Part shown: one piece after another, positions 11,721 to 24,881 of the stretch | Layout of the letters: every line of letters begins with the position of its first letter | Position numbering within the stretch: the first letter of the stretch is position 1 | NCBI RefSeq assembly: GCF_905475345.1 | Contig: NC_066600.1 | Span: 537,501 to 601,500, forward strand | DNA length: 64,000 bases | Reading direction: 5' to 3' | Origin: Vespula vulgaris | Taxonomy: Eukaryota; Arthropoda; Insecta; Hymenoptera; Vespidae | Translations under genes and position numbers: made by a program | Notes under the pieces: generated by a model | Seen by the model: the letters and a program-made list of their open reading frames with translations, nothing else | The model's database searches: none | What the model was told of the DNA's origin: nothing

Positions 11721-14068
11721 ACTACCACTAGTAATGGCTACCCACCACGCCGTCGCAATAGCACCATACCATCTCGTTAAAACGTTGAAAAGATTGTCAA
11801 CCGAATTGCGGCCGACTGAAAGTCAACGATTAAAAAAAAAAAAAAGAAAAGGAAAGAGATGAAGAAGAAATGCCGATGATTATATTCCAAGTACCTCATC
11901 TTCGAATATCCTAAATTTGTTCTCGTCTTGCAACGTAAGTGATCGCGCCTCGCATCCACCAAGTGCCATCGGTAGAACGATCTTTTCGTAAGTTCGAATT
12001 TTTAAACGACAACCCTCGCGAGGTTGTCGACAAAAGCACGCGCATTTTTCTCAATTTCTTCTTCAACTCTCACTGCTTCGATTCGAGGAATCCGTAAACG
12101 TTTAAAATCACTGACACGTTTGGAAACGTTATCACGAACGTATATCAAATTCTTCTTACTTCGATCGATCGATCTTTAAATATTCTACGATATATTTGGA
12201 CTTATCGATATATATGGGATGAGTTGTTTTAGTAAGAAAAGGTAAATCAATTCCATTGGCATACGGTAATGGTTTATTGTACCGTCACTCCACTGTTCCA
12301 TACCATAACAAAGAAAAAGAATCATTCCATAATCATTTACGATAACGACAAAGATGGATTACGTTCGTTCGAAACAAATTCGAGAATATTTTTGCTCAAC
12401 GTTTTATAATTCGTCCCTCTTAAACGCTGAATGAATTAATTACTTACCTACTTAGCTTCGCAAAAGATTAATCGCTCTTCTCGTTTACGTCGAAGGGTAT
12501 AAAATTTATCGCGGACAACTCACTTTTATATAACGTTCACACCGGTGTCTCGGACTCGACTGTTACATAGGTGTACACTTGAATTTTCCGCCAGAGAGAG
12601 CGTGTTACCAAATTTTAGTTCGTTTAGTAAGTTGAAAAGATTGCCAGACAGTTAAAGTCTCAATAATGGAAATTTAACGTTTATCAATCGAAAAATATAA
12701 TGAAATAAAGCATCCAATATGAATGCCGCTACCGGAAACAAAGGGAAACGCAAATAGCAATACCGACGTAAACGTACTAAACGACATATTTTTTTTTTTC
12801 CCTCCATTTCGCAACAATTATAAGAAATCAATTTTTATTTGTAGTCAAAAAAAAAAAAGGGAACATTTTTTTCATGTCGAAATGAACAAATTTTGCCATC
12901 GAATTAAATTCTTTTGTTGTCTTTTCGCGTTTCGAATTCTATCTATGAATATAATATGTATGTATATACTTCACAATTCATTCCATCTCTTTTCTCTAAT
13001 TCACATATGGAATAATTACATGCGAGAATACCCGCATCCTATTCGTTCGCTATCGTAACAAAGAAACGAATGTTGACAATTTGATACGATTGTGACAAGT
13101 ACGAGATATTTCCTAATTAACTTTTGAATAATTTCTCGTGGATATCTTTTTCCATCGATACGGTTGACCTATATTTATGCATTTATTTTGATAAATACAA
13201 AAGCGAGCGCAACGTGAAATAAATAAATAAATAAATGAATAAATAAGCAAATGAATAAATAAATAAATAATGCAAACAGCATTAGCATCCTTTCTCGATT
13301 CGAACGATTGTTACCAATTTACATATAGATATGGAAGATAAACTGGGTCATCGGGTTGATATTCTCTCATTGGTAAACGTTACAATGATATTTTTTATAA
13401 TCGTATGATTTGCGAAATATTATTTTCCAGTTGTTGCGTATTCGAGTCATACAGGCTATCGCCGGAATTTTCCGAGACGAGGCAAAACTTCCTAGGTGAC
13501 TTTAAAAATCGATAACTCTTTTTTATCAGAACTCTTCAGATTCGTAGTTAAGCTCGTAGCTTCGCAAACTGATCTCGTAGTTTCGAGTAAAAGGGAAAAT
13601 TGGTCTAAAAGGTCTCGCAAAAGAGTGATCGAATTTTAAAAATCAAATCTGGTATCGTTTGACTCATCTAGGAAATTTTGATCCACTTCGTGCGTGCTCG
13701 AACATATCGATGGTAGAGGTCGTTTATTTTCTTTTTTATTATCATCTTGCTCTCCTGACAAGCATTCTTTTATCACACATCATTCACACGCCTACCTATA
13801 GAAAAAACGCAATATCTCGATTCACTCTCGATGCGTATCACTTGAGATAAAACATTTTTGGAAAAGAGAAAAAAGAAAAGGAAAAAGAAATAGAAACAAA
13901 TGAGAAGGAGAAAGAAAGAGAGAATAGGATTTCCAATGTGCGCAATCAAATTCCATATCCGAGTTTCTACCTTTGATTTCTGCATCCTTGATTCCTCTCG
14001 TGAAGCGAAATTCTGGTTATATGCGCAATTATATTAAATCCATTCGAGAACGCATTAGCAACAAATCA

Positions 14069-14116
14069 TTTCTCATCGAAATCGTTTCTCATTGAAATGG
14101 TTTCTCATCAAAATCG
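14069..14116. repeat. 16-bp unit repeated three times in tandem
   Basis: Three head-to-tail copies of TTTCTCATYRAAATSG at 14069-14084, 14085-14100 and 14101-14116, each differing by one to three bases. They end about 30 bp before a perfect 11-bp hairpin. Confidence 0.9.
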
Positions 14117-14586
14117 TGTCGAAATCGAAATAGATCAGTCGAAATCATAACTGCGTTAAGATAACGCAGTTACGGTCAGTACAACCTCGACCCGTTTTAA
14201 ATACAATATCGGCTTATTGCTAATAACACTGGAATCGAACATTGATAAATAATTATACCTACGCACATATGCCCATCCTCCTCGAAAATCCCATTTCGAC
14301 CCGATTTCTCTCATCTGCTACAATTAAATACACCATTTATGACGTTCGTCAGTCTCGTAATTAAATAATATTTCAATAGACGGAAGTCCGAATGGTACGC
14401 GTGCGATCAATAAAATTAAACATAAAATTCACGGGATAAAAATATGAAAAAAATCTAAAAATCTATCCAAGCACCTAATCTCTTTTCTCAAATCGTCCTC
14501 TTCATTCTGAAAGCTTAATAGCGTTTTATAAATGTTTTTACGCGAAGCGAGTATCTCGTTCTCGTGCTAACGAGTGCGCGCGCGAG

Positions 14587-14588
<2 letters not shown>

Positions 14589-14642
<54 letters not shown>
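14589..14642. repeat. (AG)n microsatellite
   Basis: A pure AG tract of about 54 bp, about 240 bp beyond the stop codon of Disabled, probably within its transcribed 3' region. Confidence 0.95.
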
Positions 14643-14648
<6 letters not shown>

Positions 14649-14876
14649 GGAAATAATTTCAGAACAGAGACGTCCACAAGGCTTCTCGAGTAGCAAAGCT
14701 TAGAAAACACGCGCATCCTTTGTAAACGCGAGAGCGAAAAGGACGACGCGACGACACGTGGCGGCTTCGTAAAAAGAAAGTGTAAGAAATAAAGAATCGC
14801 TACGTACGGATTCCACTCATTTGAGAGATCGATAGTCCGATTTCGACGAACGCGCGGATTCGCGATTGGCCGCGAG

Positions 14877-17800
14877 TCAATTGAAAAAGTCGTCGTCGTC
14901 GAACGGATCTTCCTCGCGTATGAAGATGTTCACCGACTCGGATTTTCTTATATATTGATCGGATGGTCTACCTTTGTTGTTACTGTTCGAGGCAGCGTAT
15001 TTGTTTTGCCTGGCGTTTTTCAATGGCAAGGTAGTGGTACAACGTTCGGGCACGCTGTCCTCCAATTCGGACTTGAAGGCGAAAGCGTCGTCGTCGTCGA
15101 ACCTAAGATCACCGTTGAAGAAGGAATCTCGACCACTGTCCTCCGAAACGAAACCGTCTATCGACCTGTGGGAATCCTTCGCGTCGGGTGGAATTTCAAG
15201 TTCGGGTGTCGCCTTCAGGTCCGACGACAATCTTCGCCGGTCGGACGCGTCGCTGGTCGAGACGCTAGCGGTCGGCGTTAAATCGTCTTCGAAGAAGGTC
15301 GACCGCTTGTTGTATTCCCGTGGCAGCTCCCTGCGTGGATGCGTTTCCTTGGTCATCGACAATCGACTCGGAGCCGCGGAAGGACTCGGAGGAGGTCGTT
15401 CGATCGATTCTCCCCTTTTCGATTCGCCGATCTCCGGACGAACGCGCGGCTCGGCCGACGGCAAGGTTTCGCTGGCCGGTGACTCGACCTGCTCGACACT
15501 TTGCGCAAAATCATCCTCGAAAGGGCTCTGCGTTTTAGCCTGTACCGCTTGTCGCGCGGCGGCCTTGTGCCTCGCTACTCTCTTACGATGCAACGTCTCG
15601 CTCTTGACGTCCGGACCTTCCGACCAATACGGTCTCTCCGGCCAACTGTCGTACTCCTGATCGCTGCCCCAATAACTTTCGCGACTCCTCGACCTCTGCG
15701 ACGGCCTCAAGTAAGGGTCCGAATCGTTGTCGCTGCATTCCGATCTAGACGTACCGAACTTGCTCCTCGCGTCGGCATACACCATTTCGCCGTACTCGGC
15801 GGTATTACGACCCTCGTTGGCACTGTTCGGCCTCTTCGGCCAATGTCTCTTCCTACCGGCCGTGTTGTATCTGCCTGATTCGTCCCCGGCACGTTCCGGA
15901 CCGTACTCCTCGTCCCACGCCCCGCTGGCGTAGTCGTGAGGCCTCTCCCGATAGTAGTAGTAACCTTCCTTGGACGGGTACTCGCCGTCCAAGGGAGGAC
16001 TACTCCGCCTGTTCCAGTATCTGCCGTACTCCTCGTCCCACCGTCTCCTCTCGTATTTACGTTTGGCCCATCTATCGTCCTCCTCGAAGCCAACGCTCTC
16101 CTCGCTGCCGAATCTGTCCTCCTCGTTCCACAGCAACGTCAACTTTCTCTCCGTCATCTTTCTTCTGCGCTCCTCGTCGTAATAAGCATCGTCGGGCATC
16201 CAATTCCATCGTTGGGACTTTGGCCTGCACTTCCAAAATCGCGACAAGTGATCGTGCACGTCGTAGCGATCGTCGTTCTCCTTGTAAGGTAACTTTCGAT
16301 GGGGATAACGCCTCGGCACCTCCTCCCATTGGGGTTTCTCGTGCCAGCGCGAGGGGTCTCGCGGTCTGTGTCCGACGTTCTTGGCCCACGGACCGCGCGA
16401 CTTCCTGACCGCCCGGCCGCGGAAGCTTCGATCCCTTTTGTCCGATCTGTTGTCCAGCGAGGCCGAGGCCTCCTCGTAGAACGACCTCTCGTCGAACTCG
16501 GCCGCGTCGAATCTCGGATGCCTTCCGCACCAGAATCTCCCCTCCGGACGTCCCCTGCCGTTACTTTCCTCGCTCTCCTCCTCGTCCTTCCATTCGTTGT
16601 CGCTGTCGCCGGAATGTCTGTGAACCCCGCTGGTAGAGGCGACGGATTTGAAAGGCGGTACGTCGCGATGGAAGTCCTTGCCGTCGGGCGACCAAGGCGA
16701 CGTACCACCCACGGAGCGCGCCCCTTCGCAAGACGATCTGTCCGAGCCAGCTAGCACGCTCGTTTCGAACTTGGCCCAATTGCCCTCTTCCTCCTTCCCC
16801 TCTTCTCGACCGTCGTCCTTGGCAACCTCCTCGGCGAAGGGACAAAACACGTCCTCGAATCCGGCGATGCCGGCGATAGCTTTCACCTCTTTCGCCTTAT
16901 GCGTCCCGGTGTTGAGCATTTTTATTTCCTCGAAAATATCCATGGCGACGCTCTTCAGATCGTCCTCCTTCTTCTTAAGGGACCTCTTAGGGCTCGGCGG
17001 TACGCCCGGCAAACTGTCCGAGAACAAACTCAAGAGTTCGGCCTCCGCCAAGTTCTTAGTCGACGACGCCTGCTGTACCACCACTACCGGGGACTCTCGT
17101 CTGATAGAGCACGGCTCCTCCTCGCTCTGCTTGCCTAATCTTTCCGCCTCGCCTATTATCTCCCTCAACGCCGCGTATCTGTCGCTCGACGTCGACGTCG
17201 AGGATCTCGCCTCGGCTTTCTCCGCGACGGAGGACCGACCGACGTCCTCCGTGCTCTCCGGCGCGACGTTCGCCTCGCTGCCCTTATCCGACGAAGTCTC
17301 TCCTCTGTCCCGACTACCCGCCGCGGTCCTATCTTCCGTCGTATCTTCTTCGATGTCCGCCTCGGTCTCTAGCTCTATCTCCAGTTCCATCTTTCCTCGG
17401 CACGGCTGCGACTTCGTCGATATCTCGATCGCGTCGTCCCTCGTTTCCTCGATAGCTTCCGCCGTCGCGCCGATCGCCCTGTCCGTCTCGATTCCGTTCC
17501 TTTCCTCGATCTCCACCACCCTCGAATCTTCCCTCGCCAATTCCTCGGTACTCGGTGGTAACTTGACGGTCAAGTTCGCCATAGCTACGATAGCTTCGGC
17601 CGTGAGTTCGCCTCGCGCCTCGTCCTCCTCCGATTCTTTTCGTTCCTCCGGTTCTTTGCTTTCGGTATCCGTCGCGACCTCCTCGTCGTTCGCCTCCTCT
17701 CTCGGTTCCTCCTCCTCCTCCTCCTCCTCCTCCTCCTCCTCCTCCTGCATCCGTTCCATCTCGAGCAATTCTCGAAACACGGCGTACTTGTCGTACGTCG

Positions 17801-20800
17801 GTTCCTCCTGCTTCCTCGTCGGTTCCGGATCGAAGTTCGCTTTGAAAAGTGGCTCGCTGCTGACGAAACTGGTTTCCGTGATTTTACACGCGGACGCGCA
17901 CGGTTTCGTCGCGAATTGCTCCAGTCTCGGTCGAGCCGTCTCCTCTTCCTTCGCCTCTGTCGCCGACTCTTTGCTCGAGAGATTGGCGAGACATTCGGTG
18001 AGCTGTTGCAACGTCAAGCTCGTTAGTTCCTGCACGGTCATGCCAAGGCTGCCCGCCAACTCGTCCAAGTTCGCCGAAGTTAATTGACTCAGGGTGATGT
18101 CCAGCGAGGGTTTCGGTCTCCTCGTCGCGGCGGGCGTGCCGCCGCTCGAAGCGAAGAACGTTGACAAATTCGTCGCGGGTATCATCGAACTGAACGAATC
18201 CTCGAAGGTGGAGGTCGTCATGGTGGATATCAAGTCCGTCCTGGCTGACGCTTGCGACGGTGGACTGAAGTTATCGTCGAACTGGCCCTTCGCGTCCCTC
18301 GGCGGACTTTTCGTTCTCTCTCTGGTCCTCGTCGGAGACGGCGAAGCCTCCTCGCGCTCGATGAAGTCGTAGTGAAAGTGACCTTCGGTGTAAGGCGGTC
18401 TGGGCGGTGGTTTGATGGCCCCTCTGGCGGCTTGCTTCTTCGGTGGCAAGGGCGGCGGATTGATCATTATACTCCCGGCGCCCCTTGGCGGTGGTTCAGG
18501 AACGAGATCCAGCTCCGCGCTGGAACTGGACAATCTCGAGTTCGCGTCGGAGGAGCAGGATCTCAAGGGCGACGCCGGTGAATCGCTCGTGGCAGAGAAA
18601 TCTACCGGGAATGGTTTCTCCATGGACTGCGACTTGCCGCTCGGCAAATCCATATCGAATTCGCGTTTTCTGACCGATTGCAGATATTTCTTTGGGCTTG
18701 GCAATCTGACCAACGCCTGAACAGACTCGTTAGAATCCTTGTCTGCTCTGCCGGCAACGCTCGTCGTTCCGCCGACGGCGGCTGGAGCGGTTACGGAGGA
18801 TATCCCAGCGAGCGTGCCCTTGGTAGGCGTCTCCTCGGGCGGGAGGGACACCGACAACGGTTGGTGATGAGTCGGCCTCGATACGATATCTTTCTTTTGG
18901 GGCGAGTCGGACCTCGGAAGGATGGACGACTGCGTGGCCTCGTTCTCATCGAATCGATCGAAATTCGCGAAATTGCCCTCTTCGTGGCGATCGCTTTCCT
19001 TCAAAGGTAAATCATTCTGTAATTTTATAGAGCCCGACGGGGTATCCGACGTTAGATTGAAATTCGTTGGAAACGTATCCGTCGAATTGGTCGTTACTAA
19101 ATCTTTAAGCACCTTTTTTGGAGGATTTTTCAGATGTTGGAAGAAGTCTTTCTTATCGACGTAGGGCTTTATCAGACCAGTCCCTAGGGGATCCAGTTCC
19201 GTGAATACGTCTATCTGCGGACTTTTGGCTTGGCTACTCCTCGGGGTTGCGTTCAACGAGGTCTGCAAGAATCATCGGCAACATTTCAAGAAACGCGTAT
19301 CTGTTTACTATACATCTACCATCGTACTCTACCGTCGACGACAAAGTACGTTCGAGCTTTTCCCGTCGAGAACTTACACTCGCTTCGTCCTGATCTTTCC
19401 TAACCGCGGCAGTTTTCGCTGGATTCGTCAGCTCTCCGTCGTTGAAAAGATTTTCCGTTTCCTTGTCGAACCAATGCATCGTCTCCTGAGGAGGTGGCGT
19501 TTTGCTGTACAACGTCGCGGCTGGACTAGACGTAGCCGACGGAGCTGGCACGGTTTGCTGCCGTTCCAGGTGGCCTCTTTTCGAGGAGGACGGTGGCGGC
19601 GGCAGAATGGGTTGTACGGTATCTTTCAACTGTTTAAAATCGTTCGAATGTAATCGAGCTAGGTTCGTCGCTGTGAAACCTTCCTCTCGAAAGCTTGTCG
19701 GCAGAAAGAATATCTGTGGTACGTACTTTCATGTTCGCGAAAGAATCGCCGAACGGATCGCTCTCGAACAGGTCGTCCGTGGCCGGCCCAGGTTGTTCCG
19801 GTGTTATTTTGTCCATCTGATGTATTCCCTGTTGCAACGAATTCAACTCGAATTGCAGATCCAGCAAGTCGGCGATGACGCCACTCTGATTTTCGTTCTT
19901 CCTGTCGGCCGCCTTCTCCGTCTCGGAGTTTGCAAGTCTAGTTCGATGAACGGACGATTCGGTTCCGGCTGCACCCTGCGAAACGAAAAGATTTCTCTTT
20001 CAATAAGCGAAGCGAACGGTCTGTCCCAAGCGTTTCGTCGCTCCGTCTTTCGAAGATCGAAATCGACGAGAGCCGACGAGAACGCTCGCGGAGATAACCG
20101 AAAGTTGAGGAAAAAATGCGTCTCCGTTGCGAGAGACACGCGTTTTCGCGAGAGAACGGGCGATACGTACTTTGGTGTCGGGCGCTGGTTCGACGAACAT
20201 CCCGCCGGTATGGAACTTGATAGCGTTTATGGCATTTTGTTCGATGTGTTGCTTCGCCAATTCGATTTCCTTCTTCTTCAGCTCGAACACGACTTGAAAG
20301 AGATCCCTCATCGCTATGACCACCTGAAACGATACTGCTCTTGTGTACGTTCTCCGCCTGCTTCCCGTCTCTTTGAAATTTGAAAAATCGATGGAAAGCC
20401 GTTCGAATGGCCCGTAATATCCGCATATCCCAAATACGGCATAACCCGTATTATCTCAGAGAACGAAACACAAGTACCGCTGCGGCGAAATGATCAATCC
20501 GATAATTTTGTCCGGCTCGTAGGCTTTATCGATCATACAGCTTATTCCCCTTTTCTCGTTTATCGCTTTGGCGAGCCCCATTTAAAGGTTTCAATGGATC
20601 AAACTCGAGGATATACTTACGAGAGAGGATTACCACCGAGTCTTTTCCGAGCGGCGAAAGCAGAAATTAAACTTGGAAATTGAAGTAAGACCGACGTTGT
20701 TGAATTAATTCGCCAGCTGTCACTCTTACTCAACGCGGGCGTTTCATTAAATTATTTCCCGATGTTATCGAATTTTAAATTGTTACATTCGAATTCAAGG

Positions 20801-23800
20801 GACTAAAATAAAATTAAACTCTCCATATTCAATACGTGTTCCTATAAGCTACTTGGTTTACCAATCAATTCCCATTTCTCTTTGGAAGAGCAATTCAATC
20901 CGCTTTTCCCGTTGCCTATTAAACAGAAATAACTTCATATGGTGTAATCCCTATAATCCCCGTAAATGACGTTTACGTACGTTCGAATAAATCGAGTACC
21001 GGAAAATTTTAATTTCAAGAAGTTATCTCGGGAATGCGTATCGTTACGAACAACATAAAGTGGACCGTGAATAATCCTCCAACGATTCCCCTTCCGTCAA
21101 TGGGGCTTGTTGAATGGCAGATTGCATGGTATAATACGATTATTTACATACGCTTCAGGAATTACGGATAGCGAGTTTCGATATTGCTTTTCGGATTTAC
21201 GCAAATATCATTTGGACCCTTCCTACCAATGCTTGCATCAAATCATTTCGATATAATTGACAGATTTCAACTACGTTTAAAAGCAACTCCGCTTACGTGC
21301 ATACGCATACATCGATTATTACAGCAGGTTCTAATCGAAGACTGCCTTCGATCGATACCTGACTCGCTGCTTTATCCGTCTTGATACCAAAAAATCTGTG
21401 TCCTGTGTCTGGTGAGCCAAATATATAACCGAATGCTCTGGAATCGCTCATGTCTTGAGCGATGAAAGATATCTTGTGCACGGGATGATGGTACAAACAT
21501 TCCTATGAAACAAGATCAAGCAATGATTCAATGACGACGCCGATGAAACTCCGACCGAAGATAAAGGAAACGCGTCGTTTCGATAAAAAGAAGAGAAGAG
21601 AAGAGAAGAGAAGAGAAGAGAAGAGAAAAGAAAGGAAAAGAAAAGAGAGAAAAGAGAAAAATCGATACGAAATATTCGACATCCTCGTCGTCCTATTTAC
21701 ACTTACACTCGTTTTTTCATCCCTCAAACGAAGCCCATCGATGCTGACCTGTACAGCAATCCTTTGCTTATGTTCGCCGGCTGCACGAATCGCCATCTTC
21801 AAGTCCGCCAATGCTGCTTGACACATTCGATCGCCACGTGCTTCGGACACTTCCAATATGCCGATCAGCTTCGCCTTGAACGAAACACCTTCCCCGAGGA
21901 ACCGTGTTGGCTCGTTCTTAACTACGCAATGTGAAAAAAAAAAAAAACAAAAAAGGATAAACGAAAACGCTGATTCCGTGAGAAACGGACAGAAAGATAA
22001 ATTAACATACGTGTCCCATCGAAACGGACGCTATAAATCAACTTTATACGCGTGATTATACAGATCTCACGCAGTGCTAACCCAAGTGAAATTAAATTGA
22101 AAAACGATAGACAACCCCCTACTACGATTTCGATAGACGCACGAAACTTGTCAATGTACTGTTGTGTATAGAACTACGTAATGATAGAAATACAGTTATT
22201 AAATTCGAAGCAACGGGAATTACGATCTAAAAACGATATTAAACTGATATTTCGTGATTGCTCGTGAAAATGCTAATCGAAACAACCGACACGTAAGTGA
22301 ATTTTTGATTCCACCCTCTCTCTCATTTGACGTACCTTTACGCGTCGAGATACTTTTAACATTTATGCATATGATACCTCCGTAATTTAACGATTTTCAA
22401 TTTGATACAGAAGTAACGCGCGAGGGCGGATGAAACAAAAAGCGTTCGTAGCAAAATCGCCCGTCCATTAGTAACACGAGAAATCTTTTGATACTCTGAC
22501 AGTTCGAGCGAAATATCGGGTTTATGCTTTAACGTTGTAATAATTGTTATGAAAGGTCAAGAGACGACTTTGTAGTTCAAGTACGAAATTCTGCGCATCT
22601 GGCATGAAATTCGTCAAAAGAAAGACGAGAGCAAAGAATATCGTACCATGAAAGTTTCTACGTTTGAAAAGGGACACGGGGTTTCAATTGGCTGCCCGGT
22701 GAATCTCGAGTATCGACAGTTGGCGTTCTACACTTCAAACGGTTAAGTACGTACAAACGAACGCGAGAATACGATCGCCGTCATTAAATAATTCTACCAA
22801 AGAAACGAAGCGAGAAAGAAAAATTCAAAATATGCTCGGAAAGTACGTGTATCTGTTTCGATCGTTTTTTGCAAATTCCTTTTCATCTTTTTCTTTTTCT
22901 TTTTTTTTTCTTTTTTTTTTTTTTTTTTTTTTTTGAAAGACAGAGAGAGAGAGAGAGAAAATAGAGCAAGAAAGTCGTACCAATAAATAAAAGTATCATC
23001 GATCGATCGATGACTATTTTCGATATTTTTTTGTCCGAAGACCAACGTTAACGAAGATCGTTGCAAAATCAAGCATCGTAAAAAAGTGGAGTTGTGAAAA
23101 ATCAGTAGTAATGTCGCACGTTTGGTCCAACAAGGGGTAAGTAGCGCCATCTCTGACTGATCAGACCGAATCTAGCGTGTAGACGGTACGGGGGGGGGAG
23201 GGTCGGTAACGAGTAACCACAATGGTTTTCATAACGACGGGTCATAACGATATCGAAATAAGAAACAAATAAGCGAGGAACAAAAGATTCTGTTGTCTCG
23301 TCCGATAATTAACGTACATTCAAAATGAATACAATAGAAACAATTCAATATTCGAGAATGCATCGTGGTCGCGTCAACCTGCATCAATATATCTCTGATC
23401 AGTAGTATAATAATAACGGTAGAGAGCGTAGCGATGAATACCGTCTCCCTTTTTCATTCTCTCCCTCTTTCTCCGTCATTCGTTTTCTCTCTCCCTCTTC
23501 ATACGTAAAAGGGGAAGAAGCCATATTTCGAAACACCCCTAACGAAGGTATATCATTACGTAGACCGGAAAACAGAATCGAAACGTCACGTCGATGAAAG
23601 AAAATATTTTGTATTTCGGTTGTATTCGAGCTAAAAACGAAACATTCGATCGGGTTGCATCGCGAAAGAGATTTGAAACGAAACGAAAGAGAAAAGACAA
23701 ACGAAAGAGGGCAAAAAAAAAACAAGAACGTAATAATACATAACATTCGCTCGTACGACATCGATTCTTTTCTACTTAACATTTAGGCGTTAACGTCGAT

Positions 23801-23845
23801 TTACTTACACTTGCACGGGCTGTTTTTCTTCCGTAAAGTCTGCAT
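14877..23845 (-). CDS. Dab: Disabled (Dab), PTB-domain endocytic and signalling adaptor
   Basis: Seven coding exons join in frame: 23845-23809, 21921-21707, 21502-21359, 20323-20171, 19975-19727, 19629-19378 and 19262-14877. They give 1811 residues. The PTB domain fills about residues 14-155, with KAKLIGILEVSEARGDRMCQ, YHHPVHKISFIAQDMSDSRA and the closing helix VVIAMRDLFQVVFELKKKEI. These are near-identical to the insect Disabled PTB, which binds NPxY tails of receptors. After it come DLFESDPFGDSF (a DPF AP-2 motif) and the insect-specific DVFTELDPLGTGLIKPYVDK. The tail also has four FxDxF motifs, Pro-rich SH3 ligands (PPPLPPKKQ and KPPPRPP) and a Glu-rich run near 17710. Known roles are in Abl/Notch axon guidance and clathrin endocytosis, at the inner plasma membrane. 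The 13-residue first exon is the least certain part: it has an in-frame stop 12 bases upstream and a GTAAGT donor of the right phase. The coding DNA is GC- and CpG-rich. Confidence 0.9.
17711..17747 (-). repeat. GAG triplet run coding poly-Glu in Disabled
   Basis: About 12 uninterrupted GAG codons (CTC on the plus strand) encode a pure glutamate stretch inside the long last exon of Disabled. It is flanked by more Glu/Asp-rich sequence in a region with no recognised domain. Confidence 0.9.
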
Positions 23846-24013
23846 CGGTGGTTGTTATACATACGCCAAAGAAGATAACGTCGGAAACGTCAATTTTAAA
23901 GTTTAAAACTGGATTGAGAGATCGAGGCAAAGAAGATCATCAATTCTTTTCGACGCACCTTCGCTGTCAACACTCTTGAAGACAAGATCCTCGGCACCGA
24001 CACATGTTCGCAT

Positions 24014-24054
<41 letters not shown>

Positions 24055-24334
24055 ACTCTCTCTCTCTCTCTCTTAAATTCAATCTCAAACTCGCGTCTAT
24101 TTCTCCTTCACGCACGCCCGTTCGCTTACTTTCCTCATATTACTCGCCCCCTTAGCACTTTCTCACCCTGTTCTTCTTCTCCTTCTCCTCCTCCTCCTTT
24201 TCCTCCTCTTTCTCCTCTTGCCCCTTTTCTACGTTTCTCCCTCTGTACGTCTTTTCTACGTCCGTTTCGTTTCGTTATTAAGTTAAAGATGAGCGCGCGC
24301 GCGCGCGTATTCTTTCGTTCTTTTTCTCCCTTTG

Positions 24335-24365
<31 letters not shown>

Positions 24366-24820
24366 CTTCTCTCTCTCCTCCTCCTCTCTCTCTCTCTCTC
24401 CCACGTTCTTTTTCTCCGTACAAAAAAGAAGAGAGACGAGAGAGTTTGGCGCGTTTCGCTCTCCTCTATTCTTTACACTCTTCCATCATTTTACACCGCA
24501 GTCGATATCTTAACTCTCATCCCCATAAACTTTTCTTCATTTATACGTCTAACCAAAAAGATCGATCTAGTCGGCCCCGTCGACTAGATTCTTTGAGATA
24601 TCCAACCGAAACACAGTTTCTTCTTCATCAAGTATATTACTCGCGTAACAAAAATATTTCACAGGAAAATGACAGCTGGCCCAACCGGCATGGGTCTCAA
24701 GCTTAACTTCTCTCATTGATCAATAACACAATGTCTAGTACGCGCGGCCGTCGCTTCGAGGCTACCACACAAGTTTTTCGAGATACTCCACGGAATTTTA
24801 CTGTAAGTTTTCTAACTGTA

Positions 24821-24881
<61 letters not shown>

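Larger units (their letters stand above)
4881..14876. other. Gene-poor intergenic DNA between FoxD and Disabled
   Basis: About 10 kb with no frame that looks like a conserved protein. It holds GA/CT, AT, CATA and AGT repeats, A-rich and T-rich runs, a long hairpin (6525-6676), small palindromes (7491-7504, 12007-12029, 14148-14172) and a 16-bp tandem triplet (14069-14116). Two unique stretches stand out as possible regulatory DNA: about 5600-5780 and about 11390-11720. Open frames up to about 170 codons are all low-complexity translations of these repeats. Confidence 0.6.

Noticed and set aside
14974..18087. Long plus-strand frames of up to 479 codons opposite Disabled
   Set aside because: Antisense shadows of the GC-rich last exon of Disabled; composition is Ser-rich with no domain, whereas the minus frame carries known Disabled motifs.
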